From Saccharomonospora azurea NA-128 (GTDB lineage: Bacteria > Actinomycetota > Actinomycetes > Mycobacteriales > Pseudonocardiaceae): a DNA stretch of 64,000 nucleotides. Below, piece after piece: positions 50,777 to 58,665 of this stretch (the first letter of the stretch is position 1; each line of letters starts with the position of its first letter). The translations under genes were made by a program, and so were the position numbers. The stretch is from positions 4,273,238 through 4,337,237 of the forward strand of contig NZ_CM001466.1 in NCBI RefSeq assembly GCF_000231055.2, given 5' to 3'. A model generated the notes under the pieces. It had not been told where the DNA came from. It saw nothing but the letters and a program-made list of their open reading frames with translations, and did not search any database.

Positions 50777-51751
50777 TCAGCTCCTCACGGGCGTGGGCGG
50801 GGTGTCGCCTCGCAGCACGGCGACGGCGTTGCGGGCGGCGAGCTCCGCCATCGCCGTGCGGGTCTCCGTGGTGGCCGAGCCGAGGTGCGGCGCGAGCGCC
50901 ACGTTGTCGAGCTCCAGCAGCGCGGGATGGACTTCCGGCTCCTTCTCGAACACGTCGAGCCCGGCGCCCGCGAGCGCGCCTCGCCTGAGCGCCTCGGCGA
51001 GGGCCGCCTCGTCGACCACGGGGCCGCGACTGGTGTTGATCAGGTAGGCCGTGGGCTTCATCGTCGCGAGCGCCTCGGCGTCGATCAGGTGCCGCGTCTG
51101 CGGAGTGAGCGGGCAGTGCAGGGAGACGGCGTCGGAGGTGCGCAGCAGCTCCTCCAGCGAGAGGAAGCGGGCGTCGAGTTCGTGCTCGACGGCGGGGTCG
51201 GCGCGGCGTCCGCCCGGGCGTCCCGTGTAGACGATCTCCATCCCGAAGGCGCGAGCTCGGCGGGCCATGGCGACGCCGATCTCGCCGAGCCCCACGATGC
51301 CCAGCGTCTTGCCCTGCAGGCCAGTGCCGAGCAGGAAGGCCAGGTGGAACTCCCACGGACGCCGCTCACGGATCAGTCGTTCGCCCTCGCCGAGCCTTCG
51401 GGTCACCGACAGGAGCAGCCCGAAGGCCAGGTCCGCGGTGGCGTCGGTGAGGACGCCGGGGGTGTGGGTCACGACGATGCCGCGTTCGTGCAGGGCGGGG
51501 ACGTCGATGTTGTCGTACCCGACGGCGACGGTGGACACCACCTTCAGCTGCGGACCGGCCGCGTCGGCGACCGCGCCGTCGATGCGGTCCTGCAGCGTGC
51601 TGACCACGGCGTCCGCGCCGGCGACTGCGGCGTGCAGTTCGTCGGTCGTCAGGGTGCGGTCGGGTTCCGGCGACCACAGGTCGCCCGCTTCCCGGAGTGC
51701 CGCCATGGCGGGGTCGGCGAGCTTCCTCGTCACCACGATCCGAGGTGTCAC
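50777..51751 (-). CDS. D-isomer 2-hydroxyacid dehydrogenase (glyoxylate/hydroxypyruvate reductase)
   Basis: A 324-aa NAD(P)H enzyme. The dinucleotide motif is G-I-V-G-L-G-E-I-G, and catalytic Arg, Glu and His lie in N-T-S-R-G-P-V-V, D-V-F-E-K-E-P and A-P-H-L-G-S-A. It probably reduces glyoxylate or hydroxypyruvate to glycolate or glycerate, given the adjacent glycerate kinase. GTG start. It is divergent from the catIJ operon. Confidence 0.92.
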   Translation of the reverse strand: MTPRIVVTRKLADPAMAALREAGDLWSPEPDRTLTTDELHAAVAGADAVVSTLQDRIDGAVADAAGPQLKVVSTVAVGYDNIDVPALHERGIVVTHTPGVLTDATADLAFGLLLSVTRRLGEGERLIRERRPWEFHLAFLLGTGLQGKTLGIVGLGEIGVAMARRARAFGMEIVYTGRPGGRRADPAVEHELDARFLSLEELLRTSDAVSLHCPLTPQTRHLIDAEALATMKPTAYLINTSRGPVVDEAALAEALRRGALAGAGLDVFEKEPEVHPALLELDNVALAPHLGSATTETRTAMAELAARNAVAVLRGDTPPTPVRS

Positions 51752-51821
51752 GCGGTCGTCCCTTCGCTTTTGTGCCTGTTCGAAAGAGGGCCCGGGAGCA
51801 CCCTAACCGGGCCCGTGGCTC

Positions 51822-51874
51822 TTGACGATGCTGCTAATGTTCACATAGAGAACAGTTGTGCGGATAGCGCACAA
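51822..51874 (+). promoter_or_regulatory. catI promoter with IclR-type operator
   Basis: TTGACG (51822-51827) and a weak -10 near 51844-51850 are followed by the palindrome TTGTGCG-GATAG-CGCACAA (51856-51874). A second inverted repeat, TGTTC-N7-GAACA, covers 51838-51854. The GTGCGGATAGCGCAC core resembles the 15-bp palindrome reported for PcaR (IclR family) at Pseudomonas pca genes, agreeing at most outer positions. The adjacent IclR gene is the likely regulator. Confidence 0.7.
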
Positions 51875-51939
51875 GATCGCGCACTGAGGCACGCACAACG
51901 AGGTTTGCCGAACAGGCTGTGGACGAAGGTGGTGAAGGC

Positions 51940-52764
51940 GTGGCGGAAATCGTGTCCCTGTCCGACGCCGTGGCGGCGCTCGTGCGGGACGGCGACACGG
52001 TGGCGTTGGAGGGGTTCACTCACCTCATCCCGCATGCTGCCGGTCACGAGATCATTCGGCAGGGTCGCCGCGGGCTCACGCTCGTGCGGATGACGCCGGA
52101 CATCGTGTACGACCAGCTCATCGGCGCCGGATGCGCGCGCAAGCTGATCTTCTCGTGGGGCGGCAACCCCGGAGTCGGTTCGCTGCACCGCTTCCGGGAG
52201 GCCGTGCAGAAGGGCTGGCCCGAGCCGCTGGAGATCGAGGAGCACAGCCACGCGGGGATGGCCAACCGCTACGTCGCGGGTGCCTCCGGCCTGCCGTTCG
52301 CGGTACTGCGCGGCTACGCGGGCACCGACCTCGCGCGGCACACCGGCACGATCGCCGACATCACGTGCCCGTTCACCGGCGAGAAGCTGGCCGCCGTGCC
52401 CGCGCTCAACCCGGACGTCTCGATCATCCATGCGCAGCGTGCCGACCGGCGCGGCAACGTCCAGATGTGGGGACTGGTGGGCGTGCAGAAGGAGGCCGTG
52501 CTCGCCGCCCGCCGCAGCCTCGTGACGGTGGAGGAGATCGTCGACGAGCTCGAACCGGTGCCCGGCCAGGTCGTGCTGCCGAGCTGGGCGGTGACCTACG
52601 TGGCCGAGGCGCCGCGAGGCGCCCACCCGTCGTACGCGCAGGGCTACTACGAGCGCGACAACGACTACTACCGTCAGTGGGACTCGATCAGCCGGGACCG
52701 CGAGGCGTTCCAGCGCTGGGTCGAGGAGCTCACGGCGACCACGGCAGCGGGAACGGAGGCGTGA
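51940..52764 (+). CDS. catI: 3-oxoadipate CoA-transferase subunit A, CatI-like
   Basis: A 274-aa CoA-transferase alpha subunit. G-F-T-H-L-I-P-x-A-A-G-H-E-I-I-R-Q-G, A-R-K-L-I-F-S-W-G-G-N-P-G-V-G-S-L-H-R and H-P-S-Y-A-x-G-Y-Y-E-R-D-N match CatI of chlorocatechol/catechol degraders closely. It moves CoA from succinyl-CoA to 3-oxoadipate with CatJ. GTG 51940 has GAAGGTGG about 8 nt upstream; a GTG at 51919 would add seven residues. First gene of catI-catJ-thiolase. Confidence 0.92.
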   Translation: MAEIVSLSDAVAALVRDGDTVALEGFTHLIPHAAGHEIIRQGRRGLTLVRMTPDIVYDQLIGAGCARKLIFSWGGNPGVGSLHRFREAVQKGWPEPLEIEEHSHAGMANRYVAGASGLPFAVLRGYAGTDLARHTGTIADITCPFTGEKLAAVPALNPDVSIIHAQRADRRGNVQMWGLVGVQKEAVLAARRSLVTVEEIVDELEPVPGQVVLPSWAVTYVAEAPRGAHPSYAQGYYERDNDYYRQWDSISRDREAFQRWVEELTATTAAGTEA

Positions 52765-52766
52765 AC

Positions 52767-53525
52767 GTGAGTACTCAGCAGGACTACACCTCCGACGAGA
52801 TGATGTCGATCGCGGCGGCCAGGGCGCTGACCGGCGATCGGCGGTGCTTCGTCGGCATCGGACTGCCCTCGACCGCCGCCAACGTCGCGCGGCGCACCCA
52901 CGCTCCCGACCTCGTGCTCGTCTACGAGTCCGGGACGCTCGGCTCGAAGCCGGACCGGTTGCCCGCCTCCATCGGCGACGGCATCCTCGCCGAGACCGCC
53001 GACGCGGTGATCAGCGTGCCGGAGGTCTTCAACTACTGGCTCCAGCCCGGCCGCATCGACGTGGGCTTCCTCGGTGCCGCCCAGCTCGACCGCTACGGAA
53101 ACATCAACACCACGGTGATCGGCGACGACTACGTGAACCCGAAGGTCCGGCTGCCCGGAGCGGGCGGAGCGCCCGAGATCGCGGGCTCGTGCGGAGAGGT
53201 GTTCGTCGTCGTGCGGCAGAGCACGCGGACGTTCGTGGAGGAGGTCGACTTCGTCACCTCGGTCGGCCACGGCCGAGGCCCCGGCGACCGCGAGAAGCTG
53301 GGACTGCGCGGTGCCGGACCGACTCTCGTGATCACCGACCTCGGTGTGCTGCGGCCCGATCCGGAGACCCGCGAACTCGTCCTGACCCAGGTGCATCCCG
53401 GCGTGGACGTCGAGCAGGTGCGCGAAGCCACCGGCTGGGACCTGCGGGTCTCGCCCGAGCTCTCGACGACGCAGCCGCCGACCGAACGCGAGCTGACCGT
53501 GTTGCGCGAGCTGAAGGCGGCGTGA
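52767..53525 (+). CDS. catJ: 3-oxoadipate CoA-transferase subunit B, CatJ-like
   Basis: A 252-aa beta subunit. The catalytic Glu is in L-V-Y-E-S-G-T-L-G, and the G-R-I-D-V-G-F-L-G-A-A-Q-L-D-R-Y-G-N-I-N-T-T segment is family-typical. GTG 52767 follows GGAGG by 7 nt; a GTG at 52761 would leave no room for the ribosome. It is separated from catI by 2 bp. Confidence 0.92.
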   Translation: MSTQQDYTSDEMMSIAAARALTGDRRCFVGIGLPSTAANVARRTHAPDLVLVYESGTLGSKPDRLPASIGDGILAETADAVISVPEVFNYWLQPGRIDVGFLGAAQLDRYGNINTTVIGDDYVNPKVRLPGAGGAPEIAGSCGEVFVVVRQSTRTFVEEVDFVTSVGHGRGPGDREKLGLRGAGPTLVITDLGVLRPDPETRELVLTQVHPGVDVEQVREATGWDLRVSPELSTTQPPTERELTVLRELKAA

Positions 53526-53584
53526 GGCAGCGTGATCGGCACCGTGAAGGGCACCATGAACCCCCCCAACCCAGGAGGCACCTC

Positions 53585-54760
53585 ATGACGGACGTCTTCG
53601 TCCTCGACGCCGTACGGACGCCGTTCGGGCGCTACGGCGGCGCGCTGTCGGGCGTGCGGCCCGACGACCTCGCCGCGCACGTGCTGCGCACGCTGGGCGA
53701 GCGCCACGACCTCGACCCGTCCGAGGTGGACGAGGTCATCCTCGGCGACGCGAACGGTGCGGGCGAGGACAACCGCAACGTCGCCCGCATGGCCACGTTG
53801 CTCGCCGGGTGGCCCACGAGCGTGCCCGGCAGCACGGTGAACCGGCTGTGCGGTTCCAGCCTCGACGCCGCGATGCAGGCGAGCAGGCTCGTGGCGCTGG
53901 GCGACGCGTCGGTGGTGGTCGCGGGCGGCGTGGAGTCGATGAGCCGCGCGCCGTGGGTGGTGCCGAAGCCGGAGAAGGCCTTCCCGAGCGGGAACGCGAC
54001 ACTGCACTCCACCGCCCTGGGCTGGCGCATGGTGAACCCGCGGATGCCGGAGCAGTGGACCGTGTCGCTCGGGGAAGGCACCGAGTTGCTCGCGCAGCGC
54101 TACGGCATCGGTCGCGACGAGCAGGACGAGTTCGCGTTGCGCAGCCACCGGGCCGCCGCGAGCGCGTGGGACGCCGGGTTCTACGACGACCACGTGATCC
54201 CGGTCGAGGGCACGGACCTGCGGCGCGACGAGGGCATCCGGCCCGACACGTCTCCCGAGAAGCTCGCGAAGCTCAAGCCGGCGTTCCGCCAGGACGGCAC
54301 GGTGACGGCGGGCAACGCCTCGCCGCTGTCCGACGGCGCCTCGGCGGTCCTGCTCGCCGACTCCGACGGAGCGGACCGGATCGGGGCGACGCCGATGGCG
54401 CGGATCGCGGGCCGCGGCGCGGCGGGAGTCGATCCGGACGTGTTCGGCATCGGACCGGTGAAGGCCGCCGAGATCGCGCTGAAGCGGGCCGGTATCGGGT
54501 GGGGCGACCTCGCCGCGGTGGAGCTGAACGAGGCGTTCGCCGCGCAGTCGCTGGCCTGCCTCGCCGACTGGCGCGAGCTGGACCCGGCCATCGTGAACGT
54601 CCACGGCGGAGCGATCGCGATCGGACATCCGCTGGGCGCCTCGGGTGGGCGCATCCTCGGCACCCTGGCCCACGCGCTGCGCAGGCGCGGCGGCGGGTGG
54701 GGCCTGGCCGCCATCTGCATCGGCGTCGGTCAGGGGCTCGCCGTGGTCCTGGAAGCGTGA
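53585..54760 (+). CDS. pcaF: 3-oxoadipyl-CoA thiolase-like acetyl-CoA acyltransferase
   Basis: A 391-aa thiolase with nucleophile Cys in N-R-L-C-G-S-S, H-G-G in V-N-V-H-G-G-A-I-A-I-G-H-P-L-G-A-S-G, and the second Cys in A-I-C-I-G-V-G-Q-G. In this operon it should split 3-oxoadipyl-CoA into succinyl-CoA and acetyl-CoA. ATG 53585 has AGGAGG 6 nt upstream. It ends at a strong hairpin. Confidence 0.9.
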   Translation: MTDVFVLDAVRTPFGRYGGALSGVRPDDLAAHVLRTLGERHDLDPSEVDEVILGDANGAGEDNRNVARMATLLAGWPTSVPGSTVNRLCGSSLDAAMQASRLVALGDASVVVAGGVESMSRAPWVVPKPEKAFPSGNATLHSTALGWRMVNPRMPEQWTVSLGEGTELLAQRYGIGRDEQDEFALRSHRAAASAWDAGFYDDHVIPVEGTDLRRDEGIRPDTSPEKLAKLKPAFRQDGTVTAGNASPLSDGASAVLLADSDGADRIGATPMARIAGRGAAGVDPDVFGIGPVKAAEIALKRAGIGWGDLAAVELNEAFAAQSLACLADWRELDPAIVNVHGGAIAIGHPLGASGGRILGTLAHALRRRGGGWGLAAICIGVGQGLAVVLEA

Positions 54761-54772
54761 GGTGACGCGAAT

Positions 54773-54805
54773 CGCCCCGGCCACCCGCTCGTGGGGGCCG
54801 GGGCG
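54773..54805 (+). terminator. Terminator after the thiolase gene
   Basis: A 10-bp inverted repeat CGCCCCGGCC with GGCCGGGGCG begins 13 bp after the thiolase stop. It separates the catIJ-thiolase unit from the pcaB-like gene. Confidence 0.75.
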
Positions 54806-54863
54806 GTGAACGGTCGCCGCTTCGACGTGCGACGGCACGGGTGAGGCGAGACAGTCTCTCTCG

Positions 54864-56144
54864 ATGTCCGACAGTGTTTCCGGCGTTCCCGGCGTTCCCG
54901 GCGTTCCCGCCGTTCCCGCCCGCTCGTCCCTGTTCGATGCCCTGGTGGCCGCCGGGCCGGTGGCGAGCCAGGTGGGTGACGAGGCGTGGGTGCGGGCGAT
55001 GCTCGACGTCGAGTCCGCGTTGGCCGCCGCCCAGGCCGACGCGGGCCTGCTCGCGTGGGAGCACGCCCGGAGTATCGCGGAGGCGTGCCGCGACCACGGT
55101 GCCTTCGACGTGACGCAGCTGCGTGCCGGTGTGGGCGGGGCCGGCGATCCCGCCGCCCCGTTGGTGCGGGCGCTCAGCGAACGCGTGGGCGGGGAGGCGG
55201 CCCGGTTCGTGCATCGCGGAGCGACCGGCCAGGACGTCGTCGACTCCGCGGCCATGCTGGTGGCGGCGCGGGCGCGGGAACCGCTGTTGGCCGACGTCGA
55301 GCACTGCACGGACGCACTCGCCGCGCTGGCCCGAGCCCACGTCGGCTCGGTGCAGGTGGGCCGGACCCTGGCGCAGCACGCCCCGCCGGTCACGTTCGGC
55401 CTCACCGCCGCGGGATGGCTGACCGCGCTGGACGCGGCAGCCGACCGGGTGCGGGCACTGCGGTTCCCGGTCCAGCTCGGTGGTGCCGTGGGCACGCTCG
55501 CGTCGTTCGGCGAGTACGGGCCGGACGTGGTGACGTCGTTGGCCGCGCGCCTCGGCCTGGCCGAGCCGGTGCTGCCGTGGCACACCGACCGCACGCCGGT
55601 GGTGGACCTCGCCGCGGCGCTGGGTGGGCTGGCCGCCGCGGTGTCCGCCGTGGCCGCCTCGATCGTCGTCCTCGCCCAGACGGACGTCGCGGAGCTGCAC
55701 GAGGAGGGCCCACCGGGCAGCGGCGGGGCGTCCACGATGCCGCCCACACGCAATCCACTCGCCGCCGTGTCGGCCAGGGCGTGCGCGAAACAGGCTCCCG
55801 GTCTGGTGGCCGATCTGCTCGCGGCGGCGGAGCAGGAGAACCAGCGGGCGGCGGGCGCATGGCACGCGGAGTGGTGGCCGCTGATCCAGCTCTGGCGCGT
55901 GTGCGGCTCGGCCGTGCACTGGTTGCGGGAGAGCCTGCGGCGGCTGCGGGTGGACGAGGTGCGCATGCGCGAGAACCTCGACGCCCACGGCGGCCTGGTG
56001 CTCGACGACGATCCGGCGGTGACGACCCACCTGTCGAGGGAGCGCATCCAACGGTTGCTCGATCCCGTTGAGTATCTGGGGAGCGCGTCGGTGTTCGTGG
56101 AGAGAGCGCTGACGGCCTACGGCCGGAGCCGGAGGGAGAGGTGA
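54864..56144 (+). CDS. pcaB: 3-carboxy-cis,cis-muconate cycloisomerase-like protein (PcaB), divergent
   Basis: A 426-aa fumarase/aspartase-superfamily protein closest in plan to PcaB (W-H-A-E-W near residue 335, Q-E-N/H-E-R-like helix). The superfamily signature normally reads S-S-x-M-P-x-K-x-N-P; here it is A-S-T-M-P-P-T-R-N-P, with the conserved Lys replaced by Thr. It also starts with a Val-Pro-Gly/Ala repeat coded by 9-bp DNA repeats. It may be an active variant, act on another substrate, or be decaying. pcaGH and pcaC/D are not nearby. Confidence 0.8.
   Translation: MSDSVSGVPGVPGVPAVPARSSLFDALVAAGPVASQVGDEAWVRAMLDVESALAAAQADAGLLAWEHARSIAEACRDHGAFDVTQLRAGVGGAGDPAAPLVRALSERVGGEAARFVHRGATGQDVVDSAAMLVAARAREPLLADVEHCTDALAALARAHVGSVQVGRTLAQHAPPVTFGLTAAGWLTALDAAADRVRALRFPVQLGGAVGTLASFGEYGPDVVTSLAARLGLAEPVLPWHTDRTPVVDLAAALGGLAAAVSAVAASIVVLAQTDVAELHEEGPPGSGGASTMPPTRNPLAAVSARACAKQAPGLVADLLAAAEQENQRAAGAWHAEWWPLIQLWRVCGSAVHWLRESLRRLRVDEVRMRENLDAHGGLVLDDDPAVTTHLSRERIQRLLDPVEYLGSASVFVERALTAYGRSRRER
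54881..54916. repeat. Nine-bp tandem repeat at the pcaB start
   Basis: Four 9-bp units, CGGCGTTCC three times and CGCCGTTCC once, near the 5' end of pcaB. In frame they encode repeated Gly/Ala-Val-Pro. Nine-bp repeats also sit at the sigD start and after the 21-bp array 1, though the unit sequence here is different. Confidence 0.85.
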
Positions 56145-56225
56145 ATGGTCGACGACCGCGACGAGCCGGGCCCGCGGTGCCGCACGCGTAGCTGACGGGC
56201 GAGCACCGACGGCCGTCGAGGCCGG

Positions 56226-56254
56226 GTTCCGAGTACGAAGTTCCGAGATAGGTT
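56226..56254 (+). promoter_or_regulatory. Direct repeat and promoter before pcaR
   Basis: GTTCCGAG occurs twice (56226-56233 and 56240-56247), and TAGGTT (56249-56254) lies 9 nt before the pcaR ATG. The direct repeats just upstream of the -10 could be an autoregulatory site. Binding is not shown. Confidence 0.45.
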
Positions 56255-56263
56255 GGACACATC

Positions 56264-57058
56264 ATGGAGTCGGGCAGCACACGGGCCGCGCACCACGTGC
56301 AGTCCCTCGAACGGGGACTGGCCGTGATCAAGGCCTTCGGGGCGGGGACACCGCAGCTCACGCTCAGCGACGTGGCGAAGGAGACCGGGCTGACCCGGGC
56401 CGCCGCTCGCCGGTTCCTGCTGACACTGGCCGACCTCGGCTACGTCCGCGCGGAGGGCCGCTACTTCCGCCTCACCGCCCGAGTGCTCGAACTGGGGTAC
56501 GCGTACCTGTCGAGTCTGTCGTTGTCCGACGTCGTGCAGCCACACCTGGAACGCCTGTCGGCCGAGGTGCACGAGTCCTCGTCGGTCTCGGTGCTCGACG
56601 GCACCGACATCGTGTACGTCGCGAGGGTGGCGGTCTCGCGCATCATGACCGTGAGCATCGACGTGGGGACCCGGTTCCCGGCGCACGCCACGTCGATGGG
56701 GCACGTCCTGCTCGCCGGTCTGGACGAGGACGAGCTCGCCGCCTACCTCGACGAGGCGACGTTCGAGCGCCGGACCCCGCACACGATCACCTCCCCGTCG
56801 GAGCTGCGGGCGGAGCTCGCGCGGGTGCGGGAGCAGGGCTGGGCGCTCGTCGATCAGGAACTGGAGGAGGGGTTGCGGTCGGTGGCCGCTCCGCTCCACG
56901 ACAAGGACGGCAGGGTGGTGGCCGCGGTGAACCTCTCGACACATGCCAGCCGCACGAGTCCCGAGGCGGCGCGGACCGAGCTTCTGCCCCGGCTTCTCCG
57001 GACCGCCGAACGGATCGAGGCCGACCTGGCCGTCGCTGTCCCGGCGCGCGTGTCATGA
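56264..57058 (+). CDS. pcaR: IclR-family regulator, PcaR-like
   Basis: A 264-aa IclR regulator. The N-terminal winged helix (V-Q-S-L-E-R-G-L-A-V-I, T-L-S-D-V-A-K-E-T-G-L-T-R-A-A-A-R-R-F-L-L-T-L) is of the PcaR/PobR type. The C-terminal effector domain has A-H-A-T-S-M-G-H-V-L-L. It lies directly after pcaB and probably senses a beta-ketoadipate pathway metabolite to control the palindrome before catI. It overlaps the next gene by 4 bp, tying it to the Mo-hydroxylase cluster. Confidence 0.9.
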   Translation: MESGSTRAAHHVQSLERGLAVIKAFGAGTPQLTLSDVAKETGLTRAAARRFLLTLADLGYVRAEGRYFRLTARVLELGYAYLSSLSLSDVVQPHLERLSAEVHESSSVSVLDGTDIVYVARVAVSRIMTVSIDVGTRFPAHATSMGHVLLAGLDEDELAAYLDEATFERRTPHTITSPSELRAELARVREQGWALVDQELEEGLRSVAAPLHDKDGRVVAAVNLSTHASRTSPEAARTELLPRLLRTAERIEADLAVAVPARVS

Positions 57059-57639
57059 GGACCGCGGGACTGTTGCTCGCCGCCGGGGCCGGTCGCCGGT
57101 TCGGCAGGCCGAAGGCGCTCGTCGAGGTCGACGGCGAGGCGCTGGTGACGCGCGCGGTGCGCGTGCTGGCCGAAGGCGGCTGCGCCCCGATCGTCGTGGT
57201 GCTGGGCGCCCGGGCCGACGACGTGCGCACGTTGCTGCCCGGCCGGGTCACGACGGTGTACGTGCCGGACTGGGAGGAGGGCATGAGCGCCTCGCTGCGG
57301 GAGGGCCTGCGCACGCTCGCGCACCTCGGCCCGGTGCCGGACGCCGTGTTGGTGCACCTGGTGGACCTGCCGGGCGTGGGTGCGGACGTCGTGGCGCGTC
57401 TGCGGGAGTCGGCGTCCCCGGAGGCCGTGGCGCGTGCCGCGTACGGCGGCGAACCCGGGCACCCGGTGGTGCTCGGCCGGCGGTGGTGGGCCGACATCGC
57501 CGACGTCACGCGGGGCGACCAGGGGGCGCGCGAATGGTTGCGGGGGCGCGACGACCTCCGGTTCGTCGAGTGTGGAGACCTGTCCGAAGGCACCGACGTC
57601 GATTCGCCGGCCGACCTGCCGGGCGACCGCCGATCCTGA
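57055..57639 (+). CDS. MobA-like nucleotidyltransferase (MocA type)
   Basis: A 194-aa NTP transferase with L-L-L-A-A-G-A-G-R-R-F-G-R-P-K-A-L at the N-terminus and the H-L-V-D-L-P metal/nucleotide strand. Such proteins add CMP or GMP to molybdopterin (MocA/MobA) and go with the Mo hydroxylase downstream; xanthine-oxidase-family enzymes need the CMP form. The ATG overlaps the pcaR stop (ATGA). Confidence 0.88.
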   Translation: MRTAGLLLAAGAGRRFGRPKALVEVDGEALVTRAVRVLAEGGCAPIVVVLGARADDVRTLLPGRVTTVYVPDWEEGMSASLREGLRTLAHLGPVPDAVLVHLVDLPGVGADVVARLRESASPEAVARAAYGGEPGHPVVLGRRWWADIADVTRGDQGAREWLRGRDDLRFVECGDLSEGTDVDSPADLPGDRRS

Positions 57640-57692
57640 CGGCGCGTGACGGCATGGAGCCGCGCGCGCATCGCTTCAGTAGGCTCGGCCGT

Positions 57693-58604
57693 GTGACAGC
57701 CGACAGCAGCGCAGCACCCGGCGCGGGCGGCCCGTCGCCCGCCGACCCTGACGACCTCGCGAAGATCCTGGACCGCGTCGGGTACCTCGCCGACCCGGGC
57801 GTGGCCACGGCAGCGTTCCTGGCGTTGCGGATGCAGCGGCCACTGTTCTGCGAGGGCGAGCCGGGCACGGGGAAGACCTCGCTCGCGATCGCGCTGGCGG
57901 AGGGGCTGGATCTGCCCTTGATCCGGTTGCAGTGCCACGAGGGCATCGACGCCGGGCAGGCGCTGTACGAGTGGGACTTCCCGCGCCAGCTGCTTCACCT
58001 GCGCGCGCTGGAGGCGGCCGAGGGCGGCCGACTCGACGTGGACACCGCCGAGCAGTCCCTCTACACCGAACGGTTCCTGCTGGCCCGGCCGCTGTTGCGC
58101 GCGCTGACGTCGGCCCCCTGCGTGCTGCTCGTCGACGAGATCGACCGCGCCGACGACGAGTTCGAGGCGTTCCTGCTGCAACTGCTCGACGAGAACGCCG
58201 TCACGATCCCCGAGTACGGGGAGGTGCGGGCCGAGAATCCGCCGCTCGTCGTGCTCACGTCCAACCGCACCCGCGAGGTCCACGACGCGCTGAAGCGCCG
58301 GTGCCTCTACCACTGGGTCGAGCATCCGGGGCTCGAACGCGAGATCGCCATCCTGCGCCGCCGGGTGCCGGGCCTCGGCGAGCGGCTCTCCCACCAGATC
58401 GCCTCGGCGGTGCGCCGACTGCGCGAACTCGAACTGCTCAAGCCACCCGGCGTGGCCGAGGCGATCGACTGGGCACAGGCGCTGACCGCGTTGGGCAGGA
58501 CCGAACTGGACGCCGCTTCGGCCGCCACCACGCTCGGCGCGGTGCTCAAGTACAGCGAGGACCTCGACCGCGTCCGCGCCACGCTCGACTCGCTGCTGAG
58601 TTGA
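57693..58604 (+). CDS. MoxR-family AAA+ ATPase (CoxD-like)
   Basis: A 303-aa AAA+ ATPase. Walker A is G-E-P-G-T-G-K-T-S, Walker B/sensor L-L-V-D-E-I-D-R-A-D-D-E, and sensor 1 is in L-T-S-N-R-T-R-E. CoxD-type MoxR proteins act with a VWA protein to mature the Mo-Cu/S site of CO dehydrogenase-family enzymes. TAGGCT (57680-57685) lies 7 nt before the GTG, so the unit may have its own leaderless promoter. Confidence 0.92.
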   Translation: MTADSSAAPGAGGPSPADPDDLAKILDRVGYLADPGVATAAFLALRMQRPLFCEGEPGTGKTSLAIALAEGLDLPLIRLQCHEGIDAGQALYEWDFPRQLLHLRALEAAEGGRLDVDTAEQSLYTERFLLARPLLRALTSAPCVLLVDEIDRADDEFEAFLLQLLDENAVTIPEYGEVRAENPPLVVLTSNRTREVHDALKRRCLYHWVEHPGLEREIAILRRRVPGLGERLSHQIASAVRRLRELELLKPPGVAEAIDWAQALTALGRTELDAASAATTLGAVLKYSEDLDRVRATLDSLLS

Positions 58605-58665
58605 GGCGCGGCGGGTGAGCGCGCAGCAGGGCCCTCCCTCGCCCGATCGAGAGCACAATGGGGAC

